Assembly (NCBI RefSeq): GCF_963666195.1
Contig: NZ_OY762653.1
Coordinates: 2,158,501-2,222,500, forward strand
Direction: 5' to 3'
From: Trichococcus shcherbakoviae
GTDB taxonomy: Bacteria; Bacillota; Bacilli; Lactobacillales; Aerococcaceae
Length of the DNA: 64,000 nt
The translations under genes were made by a program, and so were the position numbers. Shown here one piece after another: positions 18,033-31,123 of the stretch. A model generated the notes under the pieces. It saw nothing but the letters and a program-made list of their open reading frames with translations, did not search any database and was not told the origin of the DNA. Within the stretch, counting starts at the first letter, position 1. The number at the start of each line of letters is the position of its first letter.

Positions 18033-18805
18033 TGAGCCTATTAGAAGTAAAAGAATTGACCAAAAACTTCGGCGGTCTGGCCGCTGTATCGAATGTCGAT
18101 TTTGCGATCGAAGAAAATGAATTGGTCGGTCTGATCGGTCCTAACGGAGCTGGTAAAACGACCTTCTTCAACCTGCTGACGGGTGTTTACGTTCCGACAG
18201 AAGGCACAATCGAATTGGAGATCGACAACAAAAAAGTATTGTTGAACGGCAAAGCGCCTTACAAAATTACGGACCTCGGCTTGGCGCGTACATTCCAGAA
18301 TATCCGTCTCTTCAAGGAACTGACGGTTCTCGACAATGTGCTGATCGCGATGCACAGCACCATGGGTGAAAATACTTTCCACAGCTTGCTGCGCACGCCG
18401 ACTTATTACCGCAAGGAAGCCGAAATGCGTGAAAAAGCTTTGGAACTGTTGGCCATTTTCGAATTGGAAAAGAAATACGAGATATTGGCGAAAAACCTTC
18501 CTTACGGTGAACAACGTCGTTTGGAAATCGTCCGCGCCTTGGCGACGAATCCGAAAATCCTCTTTCTGGACGAACCGGCAGCCGGCATGAATCCGCAAGA
18601 AACTGCGGAATTGACTGCTTTGATCCGCAAAATACAGAAAGATTTCAAAATCACTGTCGTACTGATCGAACATGATATGTCCTTGGTCATGAATGTGTGC
18701 GAAAGAATCTATGTGCTGGAATACGGCCGTCTGCTTGCCAAAGGAACACCGGAAGAAATCCAAAAAAATCCAGCCGTAATCAAGGCTTATCTAGGAGGCG
18801 ACTAA
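18032..18805 (+). CDS. livG: Branched-chain amino acid ABC transporter ATPase LivG
   Basis: ATPase subunit of 257 residues. Walker A is GPNGAGKTT near 36-44, the signature-like motif appears as LPYGEQRRLEI (the Y-G-E-Q form typical of LivG), Walker B is ILFLDEPAAGMNP, and the H-loop lies in LIEHDM. LivG pairs with LivF to form the motor of the LivHM transporter. AAGGAGG precedes the ATG. Translationally coupled to livM. Confidence 0.92.
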   Translation: MSLLEVKELTKNFGGLAAVSNVDFAIEENELVGLIGPNGAGKTTFFNLLTGVYVPTEGTIELEIDNKKVLLNGKAPYKITDLGLARTFQNIRLFKELTVLDNVLIAMHSTMGENTFHSLLRTPTYYRKEAEMREKALELLAIFELEKKYEILAKNLPYGEQRRLEIVRALATNPKILFLDEPAAGMNPQETAELTALIRKIQKDFKITVVLIEHDMSLVMNVCERIYVLEYGRLLAKGTPEEIQKNPAVIKAYLGGD

Positions 18806-18806
18806 C

Positions 18807-19511
18807 GTGCTGAAAGTAAAAAATCTATCTGTGCATTATGGCATGATCCAAGCCATCAAAGATATCAGCTTTGAAGTGAATGAAGGCGAAATCGTGACTT
18901 TGATCGGAGCCAACGGAGCTGGGAAGTCCACCATTTTGCGTACGATTTCCGGGTTGGTAAAACCATCTTCAGGCGAAATCGAATATTTGGGGAAACCTAT
19001 CCATAATGTGGCGACCAGAAAAATCGTTGAACAAGGGATCGCCCAAGTTCCGGAAGGTCGCCATGTATTCAAAGGTTTGACCGTACAGGAAAACCTTGAT
19101 TTGGGAAGCTTCACCCGCAAAGACAAGCAGAACTTTGCCGGTGATCTGGAGGCGGTATTCGAACGTTTCCCGATTCTGCGCGAAAGAAAAAATCAGGATG
19201 CAGCCACTTTGTCGGGCGGAGAACAACAGATGTTGGCGATGGGCCGTGCTTTGATGACGAAGCCGAAGCTGTTGCTTCTGGATGAGCCTTCGATGGGGCT
19301 GGCGCCAATCTTCATCAAGGAAATCTTCCATATAATCCAAGATATCCAAAAGCAAGGCACGACGATCCTGCTGATCGAACAAAATGCCAACGTTGCGCTT
19401 AAAATCGCGAATCGAGGTTATGTATTGGAGACGGGAAATATCGTATTGACCGGAACCGGGGAAGAATTATTAGCAAGTGACGAAGTTCAGAAAGCTTACT
19501 TAGGAGGCTAA
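18807..19511 (+). CDS. livF: Branched-chain amino acid ABC transporter ATPase LivF
   Basis: ATPase subunit of 234 residues beginning at GTG, one base after the livG stop, with TAGGAGGCG upstream. Walker A GANGAGKST, signature LSGGEQQMLAMGRAL, Walker B LLLLDEPSMGLAP and LLIEQNAN are all intact; the glutamine in IEQN in place of the switch histidine is normal for LivF. The GL(A/T)VQENL element (KGLTVQENLDLG) also marks this subfamily. It completes the transporter. Confidence 0.92.
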   Translation: MLKVKNLSVHYGMIQAIKDISFEVNEGEIVTLIGANGAGKSTILRTISGLVKPSSGEIEYLGKPIHNVATRKIVEQGIAQVPEGRHVFKGLTVQENLDLGSFTRKDKQNFAGDLEAVFERFPILRERKNQDAATLSGGEQQMLAMGRALMTKPKLLLLDEPSMGLAPIFIKEIFHIIQDIQKQGTTILLIEQNANVALKIANRGYVLETGNIVLTGTGEELLASDEVQKAYLGG

Positions 19512-19514
19512 ACA

Positions 19515-20168
19515 ATGGATGTACAGAGCTATATGTCAACGGATTTAGTAACGATTCAACCTTCAACAAAAATCATCGAAGCTTTGGATTTGATGAAGGA
19601 GCACAAGATTCACCGTCTGCCGGTCGTGCAAGGCGAGACCATCGTGGGCCTGATCACGGAGGGCATCATCGAACGCAATACGCCTTCCAGCATGACCAGC
19701 CTGGATATGCATGAAGTCAACTATCTGTTGAATAAAACAACAGTGGCCGACATCATGGAAAAACGCGTCGTGACAATCAACAAGGAAGCTCTTTTGGAAG
19801 AAGCTGCAGTAATGATGCGTGAGAATGGCATCAGCGTATTGCCGGTCGTCGAGGCAGGCAACCGCCTGATCGGCATCATCACCGAAAAGGATATCTTCTC
19901 TGCCTTCATCGATGTGCTGGGCTACTACACACCGGGCGTCCGCGTTGTCGTAAATATACATGAAGACAAAAAAGGCGTTCTTGAAGACCTGACGGATATC
20001 TTCTCCGATGAGAACATCAACATCCAACAGATCGCGACTTACCGCAAAATGGGCTATGTCCAGGTCGTCATCCAGTTGGAAAGCAAAGACATCGACGGCA
20101 TCCGTGCCAGACTCGAAGAACACGGCTACGAAATCGGATCAATCATCTACAAACCAGAACGAGTATAG
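19515..20168 (+). CDS. CBS-pair and ACT-domain protein linked to the liv operon
   Basis: Soluble protein of 217 residues with two CBS motifs (about 1-60 and 76-132; the paired phrases are HKIHRLPVV and NGISVLPVV) and a C-terminal ACT domain (about 142-212, VRVVVNIHEDKKGVLEDLTDIF). It resembles AcuB-type proteins. CBS pairs commonly bind adenine nucleotides and ACT domains bind amino acids, so a sensor of energy and branched-chain amino acid state is a fair inference. The start is 4 nt after livF with TTAGGAGG, so it is in the liv operon. Confidence 0.88.
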   Translation: MDVQSYMSTDLVTIQPSTKIIEALDLMKEHKIHRLPVVQGETIVGLITEGIIERNTPSSMTSLDMHEVNYLLNKTTVADIMEKRVVTINKEALLEEAAVMMRENGISVLPVVEAGNRLIGIITEKDIFSAFIDVLGYYTPGVRVVVNIHEDKKGVLEDLTDIFSDENINIQQIATYRKMGYVQVVIQLESKDIDGIRARLEEHGYEIGSIIYKPERV

Positions 20169-20175
20169 GATATAT

Positions 20176-20400
20176 CAGGATGTGATGAATCCCACTCTAG
20201 GAATCGAGCACTAAGAAGAAATCCACAACGCGACCCGGTTTTGGTCGCGATGTGGATTTCAGCTTAGGCACTCAGACGTCACAGTGCGACGTTTGAGGTC
20301 TTTGGCCACTTAAGTACGGAACCCATTGAGGCGCTTTCTGCTTGGGATTCAGAACTCAACTAATAGGATGTGATGATTCGCGTTTAGTAACCGACATCAT
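20176..20400. repeat. Palindromic repeat family B, copies after the CBS-ACT gene
   Basis: One element begins near AGGATGTGATGAATC and ends GAATCAGAACTCAACTAA-like (GATTCAGAACTCAACTAA), with inner stems CTAAG...AATCCACA / TGTGGATT...CTTAG capped by GCGACC/GGTCGC, plus an inserted second hairpin. A truncated copy follows at once (TAGGATGTGATGATTCGCG). The same start and end phrases occur at 34022-34260. Confidence 0.75.
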
Positions 20401-20410
20401 GCAAATGAAT

Positions 20411-20451
20411 AGCCGCTCACTCCAACAAAACGGAGTGGGCGGTTTTTTTTA
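20411..20451 (+). terminator. Terminator of the liv-CBS operon
   Basis: CCGCTCACTCC / GGAGTGGGCGG followed by eight T. Confidence 0.88.
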
Positions 20452-20460
20452 AGCAAATTA

Positions 20461-20489
20461 TTTCTTTTATCACGTAATAAGTGTATAAT
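20461..20489 (+). promoter_or_regulatory. Putative promoter of the HTH-like gene
   Basis: TATAAT at 20484-20489 with a weak TTTCTT 17 bp upstream; the start codon is about 30 nt downstream. Confidence 0.5.
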
Positions 20490-20518
20490 AAGAACATGAT
20501 AGATTGGAGGTTACATAA

Positions 20519-21055
20519 ATGAATAATGCACTTATAACAATTGTCTTGTTTACGATCAAAGAGCAATATGTCAGTGAAAAAGCTTTTTATGCCAATCAAC
20601 TAGGGATCTCGCCGCAGAGCTGGGATCGCTGGAAAAAAGGAGAGCATGGTTTAAAACCAGAGAACATGCAGATCATTTCTAAACTGTTTACCGATTATGA
20701 ATGGATGCTTGTCCAGAAAGTTTGCCGCAATGCCGAAATTCTTCCCGAAGTGGCAGAGAACCCTGTAAGAGAATATCATTTCCTGAAATATCAAGTCGCC
20801 AAAAAATGGATAGCGACGGATTTGGCTGATTTCAAATGGTACACCACTGAAGAGACAGTCCATGATTCAGAAATCCATAAACCGGCAATCACCACACTAC
20901 GGCTTGAGTGCAATTATGATTTCTGGAGTTACAAAGATATCATCGATCTGCGCTTGCCTAGCATCATCCGCCATCAGATCGATTCGGAAAAAATCAATCT
21001 GCTTGAATGGTTCAATGAGAATACGCCTGATACCATCACAAATATTACTGAATAA
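20519..21055 (+). CDS. Unknown protein with an N-terminal HTH-like segment
   Basis: Soluble protein of 178 residues that I do not recognise. Residues about 20-55 look like an XRE-type helix-turn-helix (ANQLGISPQSWDRWKKGEHGL, read in pieces) with the second helix rich in W/K/R. The rest is Trp/Tyr-rich, acidic and without a family I know. TTGGAGG at 20504-20510 supports the ATG. The gene is alone between two terminators. A DNA-binding role is suggested only by the N-terminal helices; there is no visible target site. Confidence 0.75.
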   Translation: MNNALITIVLFTIKEQYVSEKAFYANQLGISPQSWDRWKKGEHGLKPENMQIISKLFTDYEWMLVQKVCRNAEILPEVAENPVREYHFLKYQVAKKWIATDLADFKWYTTEETVHDSEIHKPAITTLRLECNYDFWSYKDIIDLRLPSIIRHQIDSEKINLLEWFNENTPDTITNITE

Positions 21056-21066
21056 TAGAATATAAA

Positions 21067-21104
21067 CCGGAAAGCCGAGATGATACTATCTTGGCTTTTC
21101 GTGT
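21067..21104 (+). terminator. Terminator after the HTH-like gene
   Basis: GAAAGCCGAGAT / ATCTTGGCTTTTC hairpin with a short T run; the stem includes G-T pairs. Confidence 0.7.
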
Positions 21105-21200
21105 GTTTCAGGGTTAAGGCTTACTTTTTGGGTGTGGTTTGAGGGCCAGTTGTGCTAAAATAGGCATAACAAAAAATTACAGACCAGAAGAGGGCAGAAG

Positions 21201-22052
21201 ATGCAAACGAATAAAAAACACTCCCAAACGCCTGAGAGGTACGCACAAAGGCTGCGTTTCTTTGCGGGACTCTTGCTGGCGATGCTCTTTTTCACAGGAT
21301 GCACAACCGATGACGATGAACCATCAAACAGTCAGCAGGATTCGACAACAAGCAATCATTCAGAAGAAGCGCAATCCTCTTCCCAAGCTTCAGTTGACGA
21401 AGCCGGGTCCAAAGTGATCGTGACACCTGCAGCTTCCTCAACTGATTGGAATCTGGTTTTGGTGAACAAGGAAAATCAGCTTGCTGAAGAAATCGCAATG
21501 GAGATCTACCTGACCGAGAGCGGCTATCCGATCGACAGCAGGATACAGGAACCTTATTTACAACTGCTGGAAGCAGGGAAAGCTGCCGGAATGGATTTCA
21601 CGATGATTTCAGGTTACCGCTCCATCGAGCAACAGCAGGCAAACTATGACGTCAACTATCAGAATTATCTGGCTGCAGGTTTGTCTGAAGCAGAGGCACG
21701 CGCGAAAACAGAAGAATATATCGCTTTGCCTAATGCCAGTGAACACACAACCGGACTCGCCGTGGATATCACAGCGACAGCGTTAGCCAACCAAGAAGGC
21801 AATTCAGGCTTATTCCCGGATCTGGAGAATTATCCTGAGGGGCTTTGGCTGAAAGAAAATGCACCCAAATTCGGTTTTGTCTTGCGCTATCCAAAAGCGA
21901 AGGAAGCCATCACCGGCATCAATTTTGAACCCTGGCATTTTCGGTATGTGGGTATAGAGAACGCTGTTTACATGACCGAAAACAACCTGACTTTGGAAGA
22001 ATACGTAGCAATCCTGAAGCAAAATGAAACGATTGGGAACAGTGAACAATAG
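21201..22052 (+). CDS. D-alanyl-D-alanine carboxypeptidase lipoprotein (VanY-like, M15B)
   Basis: Lipoprotein of 283 residues. A basic N-terminus and TM helix lead to a lipobox with C34 (FFTGC), then a Ser/Thr/Gln linker to about residue 75 and a peptidase M15B domain. Zinc-site and catalytic motifs are visible: SGYRSIEQQ, EHTTGLAVD (the H-x-x-G-x-A-x-D motif) and EPWHFRYVG with the conserved W-H. It trims terminal D-Ala from peptidoglycan stem peptides outside the cell. It lies 37 bp before a glucosaminidase gene, giving a wall-remodelling pair. Confidence 0.92.
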   Translation: MQTNKKHSQTPERYAQRLRFFAGLLLAMLFFTGCTTDDDEPSNSQQDSTTSNHSEEAQSSSQASVDEAGSKVIVTPAASSTDWNLVLVNKENQLAEEIAMEIYLTESGYPIDSRIQEPYLQLLEAGKAAGMDFTMISGYRSIEQQQANYDVNYQNYLAAGLSEAEARAKTEEYIALPNASEHTTGLAVDITATALANQEGNSGLFPDLENYPEGLWLKENAPKFGFVLRYPKAKEAITGINFEPWHFRYVGIENAVYMTENNLTLEEYVAILKQNETIGNSEQ

Positions 22053-22089
22053 CAGGTAAAATAGCACAACCAAACAGACGGAGGAACAT

Positions 22090-22710
22090 ATGGCACGAAA
22101 GAGAAAGCGGACTCGAAAACAACCGCAATCAGCATCCGCTAAGGCCGTCAAGATTTTATTTTTCTTATTGATCAGTTTTATGGCAAGTCTGTCGCTGATC
22201 GGCGATTTTTCTCCAATCATTCCGGATATCCCGGAGTATGGCAATAATCAGGGAACTGACTTCATCGGCAATATCGCCCCTGCAGCGCAACAGATGCAAG
22301 CGACTTACGGCGTCCATGCCAGCATCAGCATCGCACAAGCGATCCTTGAATCGGATTGGGGAGAGAGCGAACTTTCCGCTGTCTACAATAATCTGTACGG
22401 CATGAAGGGTGATGACCCGGGGAATACGGTCCTCTTGACTACCAATGAATACTACAACGGCCAGTGGGTCACCATCCAAGCAAACTTCAGGGTCTACGGC
22501 AACTGGGCAGAATCGGTCCATGACCATGCACTGTTGTTCGTGAACGGTACCACTTGGGATCCGAATCAATACGCTCCGGTTCTGCAGGCAAACACTTATC
22601 AAGAAGCGGCCCAAGCTCTCCAAGATTGCGGTTATGCGACCGATCCGGATTATGCCGCCAAATTGATAGCGGTCATCGAACAGAATGCACTTTATGAGTA
22701 TGATAATTGA
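22090..22710 (+). CDS. Membrane-anchored N-acetylglucosaminidase (GH73)
   Basis: Protein of 206 residues with a strongly basic N-terminus, one signal-anchor TM (about 17-36) and a GH73 domain. The catalytic glutamate lies in AILESDWGES and the family phrases NNLYGMKG and the C-terminal GYATDPDYAAKL are clear. It cleaves the glycan strand of peptidoglycan. No cell-wall-binding repeats follow, unlike larger autolysins such as AtlA, so it should stay membrane-tethered. CGGAGGAACAT precedes the ATG. Probably co-transcribed with the carboxypeptidase. Confidence 0.92.
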   Translation: MARKRKRTRKQPQSASAKAVKILFFLLISFMASLSLIGDFSPIIPDIPEYGNNQGTDFIGNIAPAAQQMQATYGVHASISIAQAILESDWGESELSAVYNNLYGMKGDDPGNTVLLTTNEYYNGQWVTIQANFRVYGNWAESVHDHALLFVNGTTWDPNQYAPVLQANTYQEAAQALQDCGYATDPDYAAKLIAVIEQNALYEYDN

Positions 22711-22725
22711 AGGATGCAAACAGAA

Positions 22726-22780
22726 ACGCGCGGACAGGCTATACTCTTTTGAGGAGGACAGCCTGTCCGTGCGTTTTTTG
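22726..22780 (+). terminator. Terminator after the glucosaminidase gene
   Basis: Fifteen-base arms (ACGCGCGGACAGGCT / AGCCTGTCCGTGCGT, one G-T pair) followed by TTTTT. Confidence 0.88.
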
Positions 22781-22851
22781 CGTCGGAATCGGAGAACACC
22801 CTGTTTTCCGGCAACCTGGCAAATTTTAACTGCACGCTCCCTGACTTACTA

Positions 22852-22900
22852 CGAAAATTCGACGAACGGACAGTTTTTGCATGGCGACATTCGTCGAATA
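22852..22900. repeat. Inverted repeat ATTCGACGAA / TTCGTCGAAT
   Basis: Perfect 10-base arms separated by about 23 bases, just upstream of the PurK-like gene. The arms resemble those of the 48000-48115 array, so this may be a single degenerate unit of that type, or an operator. Confidence 0.4.
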
Positions 22901-22982
22901 TAGTGATAAAATGATGTGGTGAAGACTTTTTTTTAACTTATTCCTAATTCTAACGAAAAATCCAAGAGAGTAGTGTGATCAC

Positions 22983-24113
22983 ATGCCGAATCAAATTTTA
23001 CCCGGGAAAACAATCGGTATTATTGGCGGAGGACATGTCGCCCGTATGATTGCTTTGGAAGCCAAAAAAATGGGCTACCAAATAGGCATCTTGGACGCCG
23101 ATCCTGCCTGTCCGGCTGGGCAAATAGCTGATTGGCAGATAACCAAGAAATATACGGACTTCGATGCGCTGACAGACCTCGCAGCTAAATCGGACGTCCT
23201 GACTTTTGAATCCGAGGCCGTGGATACGATGTTGCTGACACAAATCAATCCTTATATCAGCATACCGCAGGATCCGGACAGCCTTTCCATCACCCAAGAC
23301 CGGTTGATAGAAAAAGCGTTTCTGGAATCCTTGAACATCAACGTAACGCCTTACGCGACGATAACTGCAATCGAAGACATGGAAGAGGCGGTCAAAAGCA
23401 TAGGCTTCCCGTGTGTGCTGAAGCCGATCCGCGTCGAAGCGGCCACGCCGGTGCAGCATCTTTTTTACAGTGAAGAGGATTTTGGCAGGGCATCAGCCTT
23501 GCTTAAAAAGGGAACGTGCATTTTGGAGGCTTGGATCCCCTTCGAGATGGAGTTGGCCATCACAGTCGCACAGGATGCGAACAACGTGTTCACATCATTC
23601 CCAGTCACCGAAACGGTCTATCGGGAGCAGAAACTTGTGAAGACAATCACGCCAGCACGCGTAGGCGGAAACATCCAGAAAGAGCTTGAACATATAGGCA
23701 AGCTGGCTGCGAAGGCAATGAATCTGACCGGCATTTTGACGATCGAGACATTTATGACTTCATCGGGCTCCCTCTATGTGAACCGATTGGTCGTCAGACC
23801 ACACCATTCGTGCAATTATTCGCTGGATGGCTGCAGCATCTCGCAATATGAAATCCTGGTCCGCTGCATCTGTGGGTTGCCCATTCCGGAAATCCAATTG
23901 TACGATACAAGCGTGACGTTCAACATCATGGAGGAAAAACTTGACGAAGCACTGATTTTGCTGCTGACCAAACCAGATTGGCATTTCCATTTTTACGGAA
24001 AAAAAGAACATCGTGCGAAACGAAAAATGGGACACGTCACATTATTGGGTGACAGCCCGGATATCCTCATCAACGAACTGGAAGAAAACGGCTTGTTAGA
24101 ATCTATAGAGTAA
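22983..24113 (+). CDS. PurK-like ATP-grasp protein with altered active-site motifs
   Basis: Protein of 376 residues with the whole PurK (N5-carboxyaminoimidazole ribonucleotide synthase) architecture: GGGHVARMIALEA near 15-27, the FESEAV stretch (FEFENV in PurK), an ATP-grasp core, and FYGKKEHRAKRKMGHVTLL at the C-terminus. Two key places differ from PurK. The K-R-R-x-G-Y-D-G-K-G-Q loop reads KPIRVEAATPVQ, and the metal-binding N-E-x-x-P-R reads NRLVVRPHH, replacing the Mg2+-binding Glu by Arg. No purE or other purine gene is nearby. I read it as a PurK-derived pseudoenzyme or an enzyme with a changed reaction. The GntR gene starts 45 nt downstream and is probably co-transcribed. Confidence 0.8.
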   Translation: MPNQILPGKTIGIIGGGHVARMIALEAKKMGYQIGILDADPACPAGQIADWQITKKYTDFDALTDLAAKSDVLTFESEAVDTMLLTQINPYISIPQDPDSLSITQDRLIEKAFLESLNINVTPYATITAIEDMEEAVKSIGFPCVLKPIRVEAATPVQHLFYSEEDFGRASALLKKGTCILEAWIPFEMELAITVAQDANNVFTSFPVTETVYREQKLVKTITPARVGGNIQKELEHIGKLAAKAMNLTGILTIETFMTSSGSLYVNRLVVRPHHSCNYSLDGCSISQYEILVRCICGLPIPEIQLYDTSVTFNIMEEKLDEALILLLTKPDWHFHFYGKKEHRAKRKMGHVTLLGDSPDILINELEENGLLESIE

Positions 24114-24158
24114 CGGAAACAGGTGTCCGCTCTCTTATATGAAGGAAGGAATCAATTG

Positions 24159-24815
24159 ATGGAGGATAGACTATTCAATAAAGCATACGACTACATAAAA
24201 GACAAAATCGATAGCAGTTGCTGGCCTCCGGGAACCAAAATAACCGAACAACTTATTTCGGAAGCCTTGTTCATGAGCCGGACACCGATCCGCACAGCGC
24301 TGCTTTTGCTGGAGGAAGAGGGGATGGTGAAATCCATTCCCTACAAAGGCTATATCGTGGCTGAGAAGAATATCTCAAACGAGGGTCTGTTGGAACGCCT
24401 GGAACTGATTGCAGGTCTCATCATGAATTACCTGCAATATCTGAAGGAAAATGACATAACCCTGGATCATAAGGAATTTGAAAAACTTCTGGAAAAACAA
24501 GTGGAGTATCTAAATTACCGTGATGCGACGGGTTACTTCAATAATGAATACCGACTCTTTGAGACATTCATTGCCAAAAGCGACAACCAGTTCATGAAGA
24601 AAGTGATCATGACGACAGCCCGCGATATCCACGGAACCTATTCCGACAACAGTGATTTGATCGATGAAGCGCGCTATCAAAACGAAGCTAAATTGCTCGC
24701 CTTGTATCAGGAAGTAAGCATCTGTATACGCGATAAGGATTACGACAAGATGGGCGAATACCTCATCTTCTTCTTCGATACGTTGAAAGACTCAAACGAC
24801 ATCCTAGCCCAGTAA
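24159..24815 (+). CDS. GntR-family transcriptional regulator (FadR/FCD-like)
   Basis: Regulator of 218 residues. The N-terminal winged helix (about 5-70) has the GntR signature: PGTKITEQLISEALFMSRTPIR in pieces, then ALLLLEEEGMVKSIPYKGY. The rest is all-helical, like the effector-binding FCD domain, but the metal-binding histidines of FCD are not obvious. The ATG at 24159 is preceded by GAAGGAAGGAAT; an upstream in-frame start at 24123 is less likely. It lies in the PurK-like transcript, so it may regulate that gene or a related pathway. Confidence 0.82.
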   Translation: MEDRLFNKAYDYIKDKIDSSCWPPGTKITEQLISEALFMSRTPIRTALLLLEEEGMVKSIPYKGYIVAEKNISNEGLLERLELIAGLIMNYLQYLKENDITLDHKEFEKLLEKQVEYLNYRDATGYFNNEYRLFETFIAKSDNQFMKKVIMTTARDIHGTYSDNSDLIDEARYQNEAKLLALYQEVSICIRDKDYDKMGEYLIFFFDTLKDSNDILAQ

Positions 24816-24820
24816 TATGA

Positions 24821-24943
24821 GAAAAGCGGAACGGGTTCGCTCAGCCCTGAAAGAAATTTAGGAAATCTGGCCCTGAATGAGCATCGAAGAGCGCAATGGG
24901 TCAGATTTATCTAATTTCCGAAGGGCTAACCCGTGAAGCTAGC
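24821..24943. repeat. 123-bp multi-stem palindromic repeat A, copy 2
   Basis: Same element as 6619-6741 with three substitutions, one of which weakens the outer stem (AGCGG in place of AGCTG). It begins 5 nt after the GntR stop codon. Confidence 0.85.
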
Positions 24944-24961
24944 GATCATTATTGTATAAAG

Positions 24962-25016
24962 AAAGTCCTGCCGCTGAATCAACCAAATGGTTCAGCGGCA
25001 GGACTTTTATTTTGGA
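24962..25016 (+). terminator. Terminator of the PurK-like/GntR unit
   Basis: AAAGTCCTGCCGCTGAA / TTCAGCGGCAGGACTTT with a 12-base loop and TTTATTTT. Confidence 0.9.
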
Positions 25017-25239
25017 TGGCACAACAGTGTGAAAAGAAACGGAACCGCACGTAGGGGAACAAGGGTTAAAAACTATCTAAAATATCAGGGGATTCATTGA
25101 TAGCCGGTCTCTAAAATGATAGACTAAACCATGATGCAAATCAGAATCGATAAGGCTGCACCATCGCCTTGAACCTATCAAAAAAGAACATACCCATACA
25201 CACTCCGAAACAAAGGCAACAAAAGAAAGGATGGCAATT
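25017..25239. other. Upstream region of pcrA
   Basis: About 220 bp without a gene. I see no convincing -35/-10 pair; TAAAAT at 25112-25117 is a candidate -10. The AAGGA at 25227-25231 is the ribosome binding site that decides the pcrA start. Confidence 0.4.
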
Positions 25240-30689
<5,450 letters not shown>

Positions 30690-30817
30690 GTAACGGTTTC
30701 CTCAATAAAGGGCTGGAAACGTGAGAAAACTCCCACAAACCGATGATTTTTATGCTAAAATGAACAGGTATGTAAAAAAACGAAACCTACACAAAACGAC
30801 AGAAAGAAGGGTATTAC

Positions 30818-31123
30818 ATGGCAATCACTGAAGAGCAAGTGCGTCACGTAGCAAAACTGGCCAAGCTGGAATTCGCTCCAAATGAAATCAAACATTTTAC
30901 AGAACAATTGGGCGACATCATCGACATGGTGGAACAATTGGAAGCAGTCGATACAACGGATGTACCCGTGACTTCTCATGGCTATGCATTGAAGAATGTC
31001 ATGCGTGAAGATGTAGCGGAACCAGGAATGGATCGCGACCTCTTATTCAAAAACGTCAAGACAGCCGAAGACGGCATGATCCAAGTGCCCGCAATTTTAG
31101 ATAACGAGGTGGAAGGCGCATGA
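30818..31123 (+). CDS. gatC: Asp-tRNA(Asn)/Glu-tRNA(Gln) amidotransferase subunit GatC
   Basis: Small subunit of 101 residues that clamps GatA to GatB. The N-terminal [17 protein letters not shown] pattern and the central linker (VPVTSH, then [10 protein letters not shown]) are typical. AGAAAGAAGGG precedes the ATG. It overlaps gatA by 4 nt (ATGA). GatCAB converts misacylated Glu-tRNA(Gln), and in many bacteria Asp-tRNA(Asn), to the amidated forms. Confidence 0.95.
   Translation: MAITEEQVRHVAKLAKLEFAPNEIKHFTEQLGDIIDMVEQLEAVDTTDVPVTSHGYALKNVMREDVAEPGMDRDLLFKNVKTAEDGMIQVPAILDNEVEGA

Noticed and set aside
24821-24943. Insertion sequence remnant
   Set aside because: No transposase fragment or terminal repeat with target duplication was seen; the element is too short and fully palindromic, so it is listed as a repeat.
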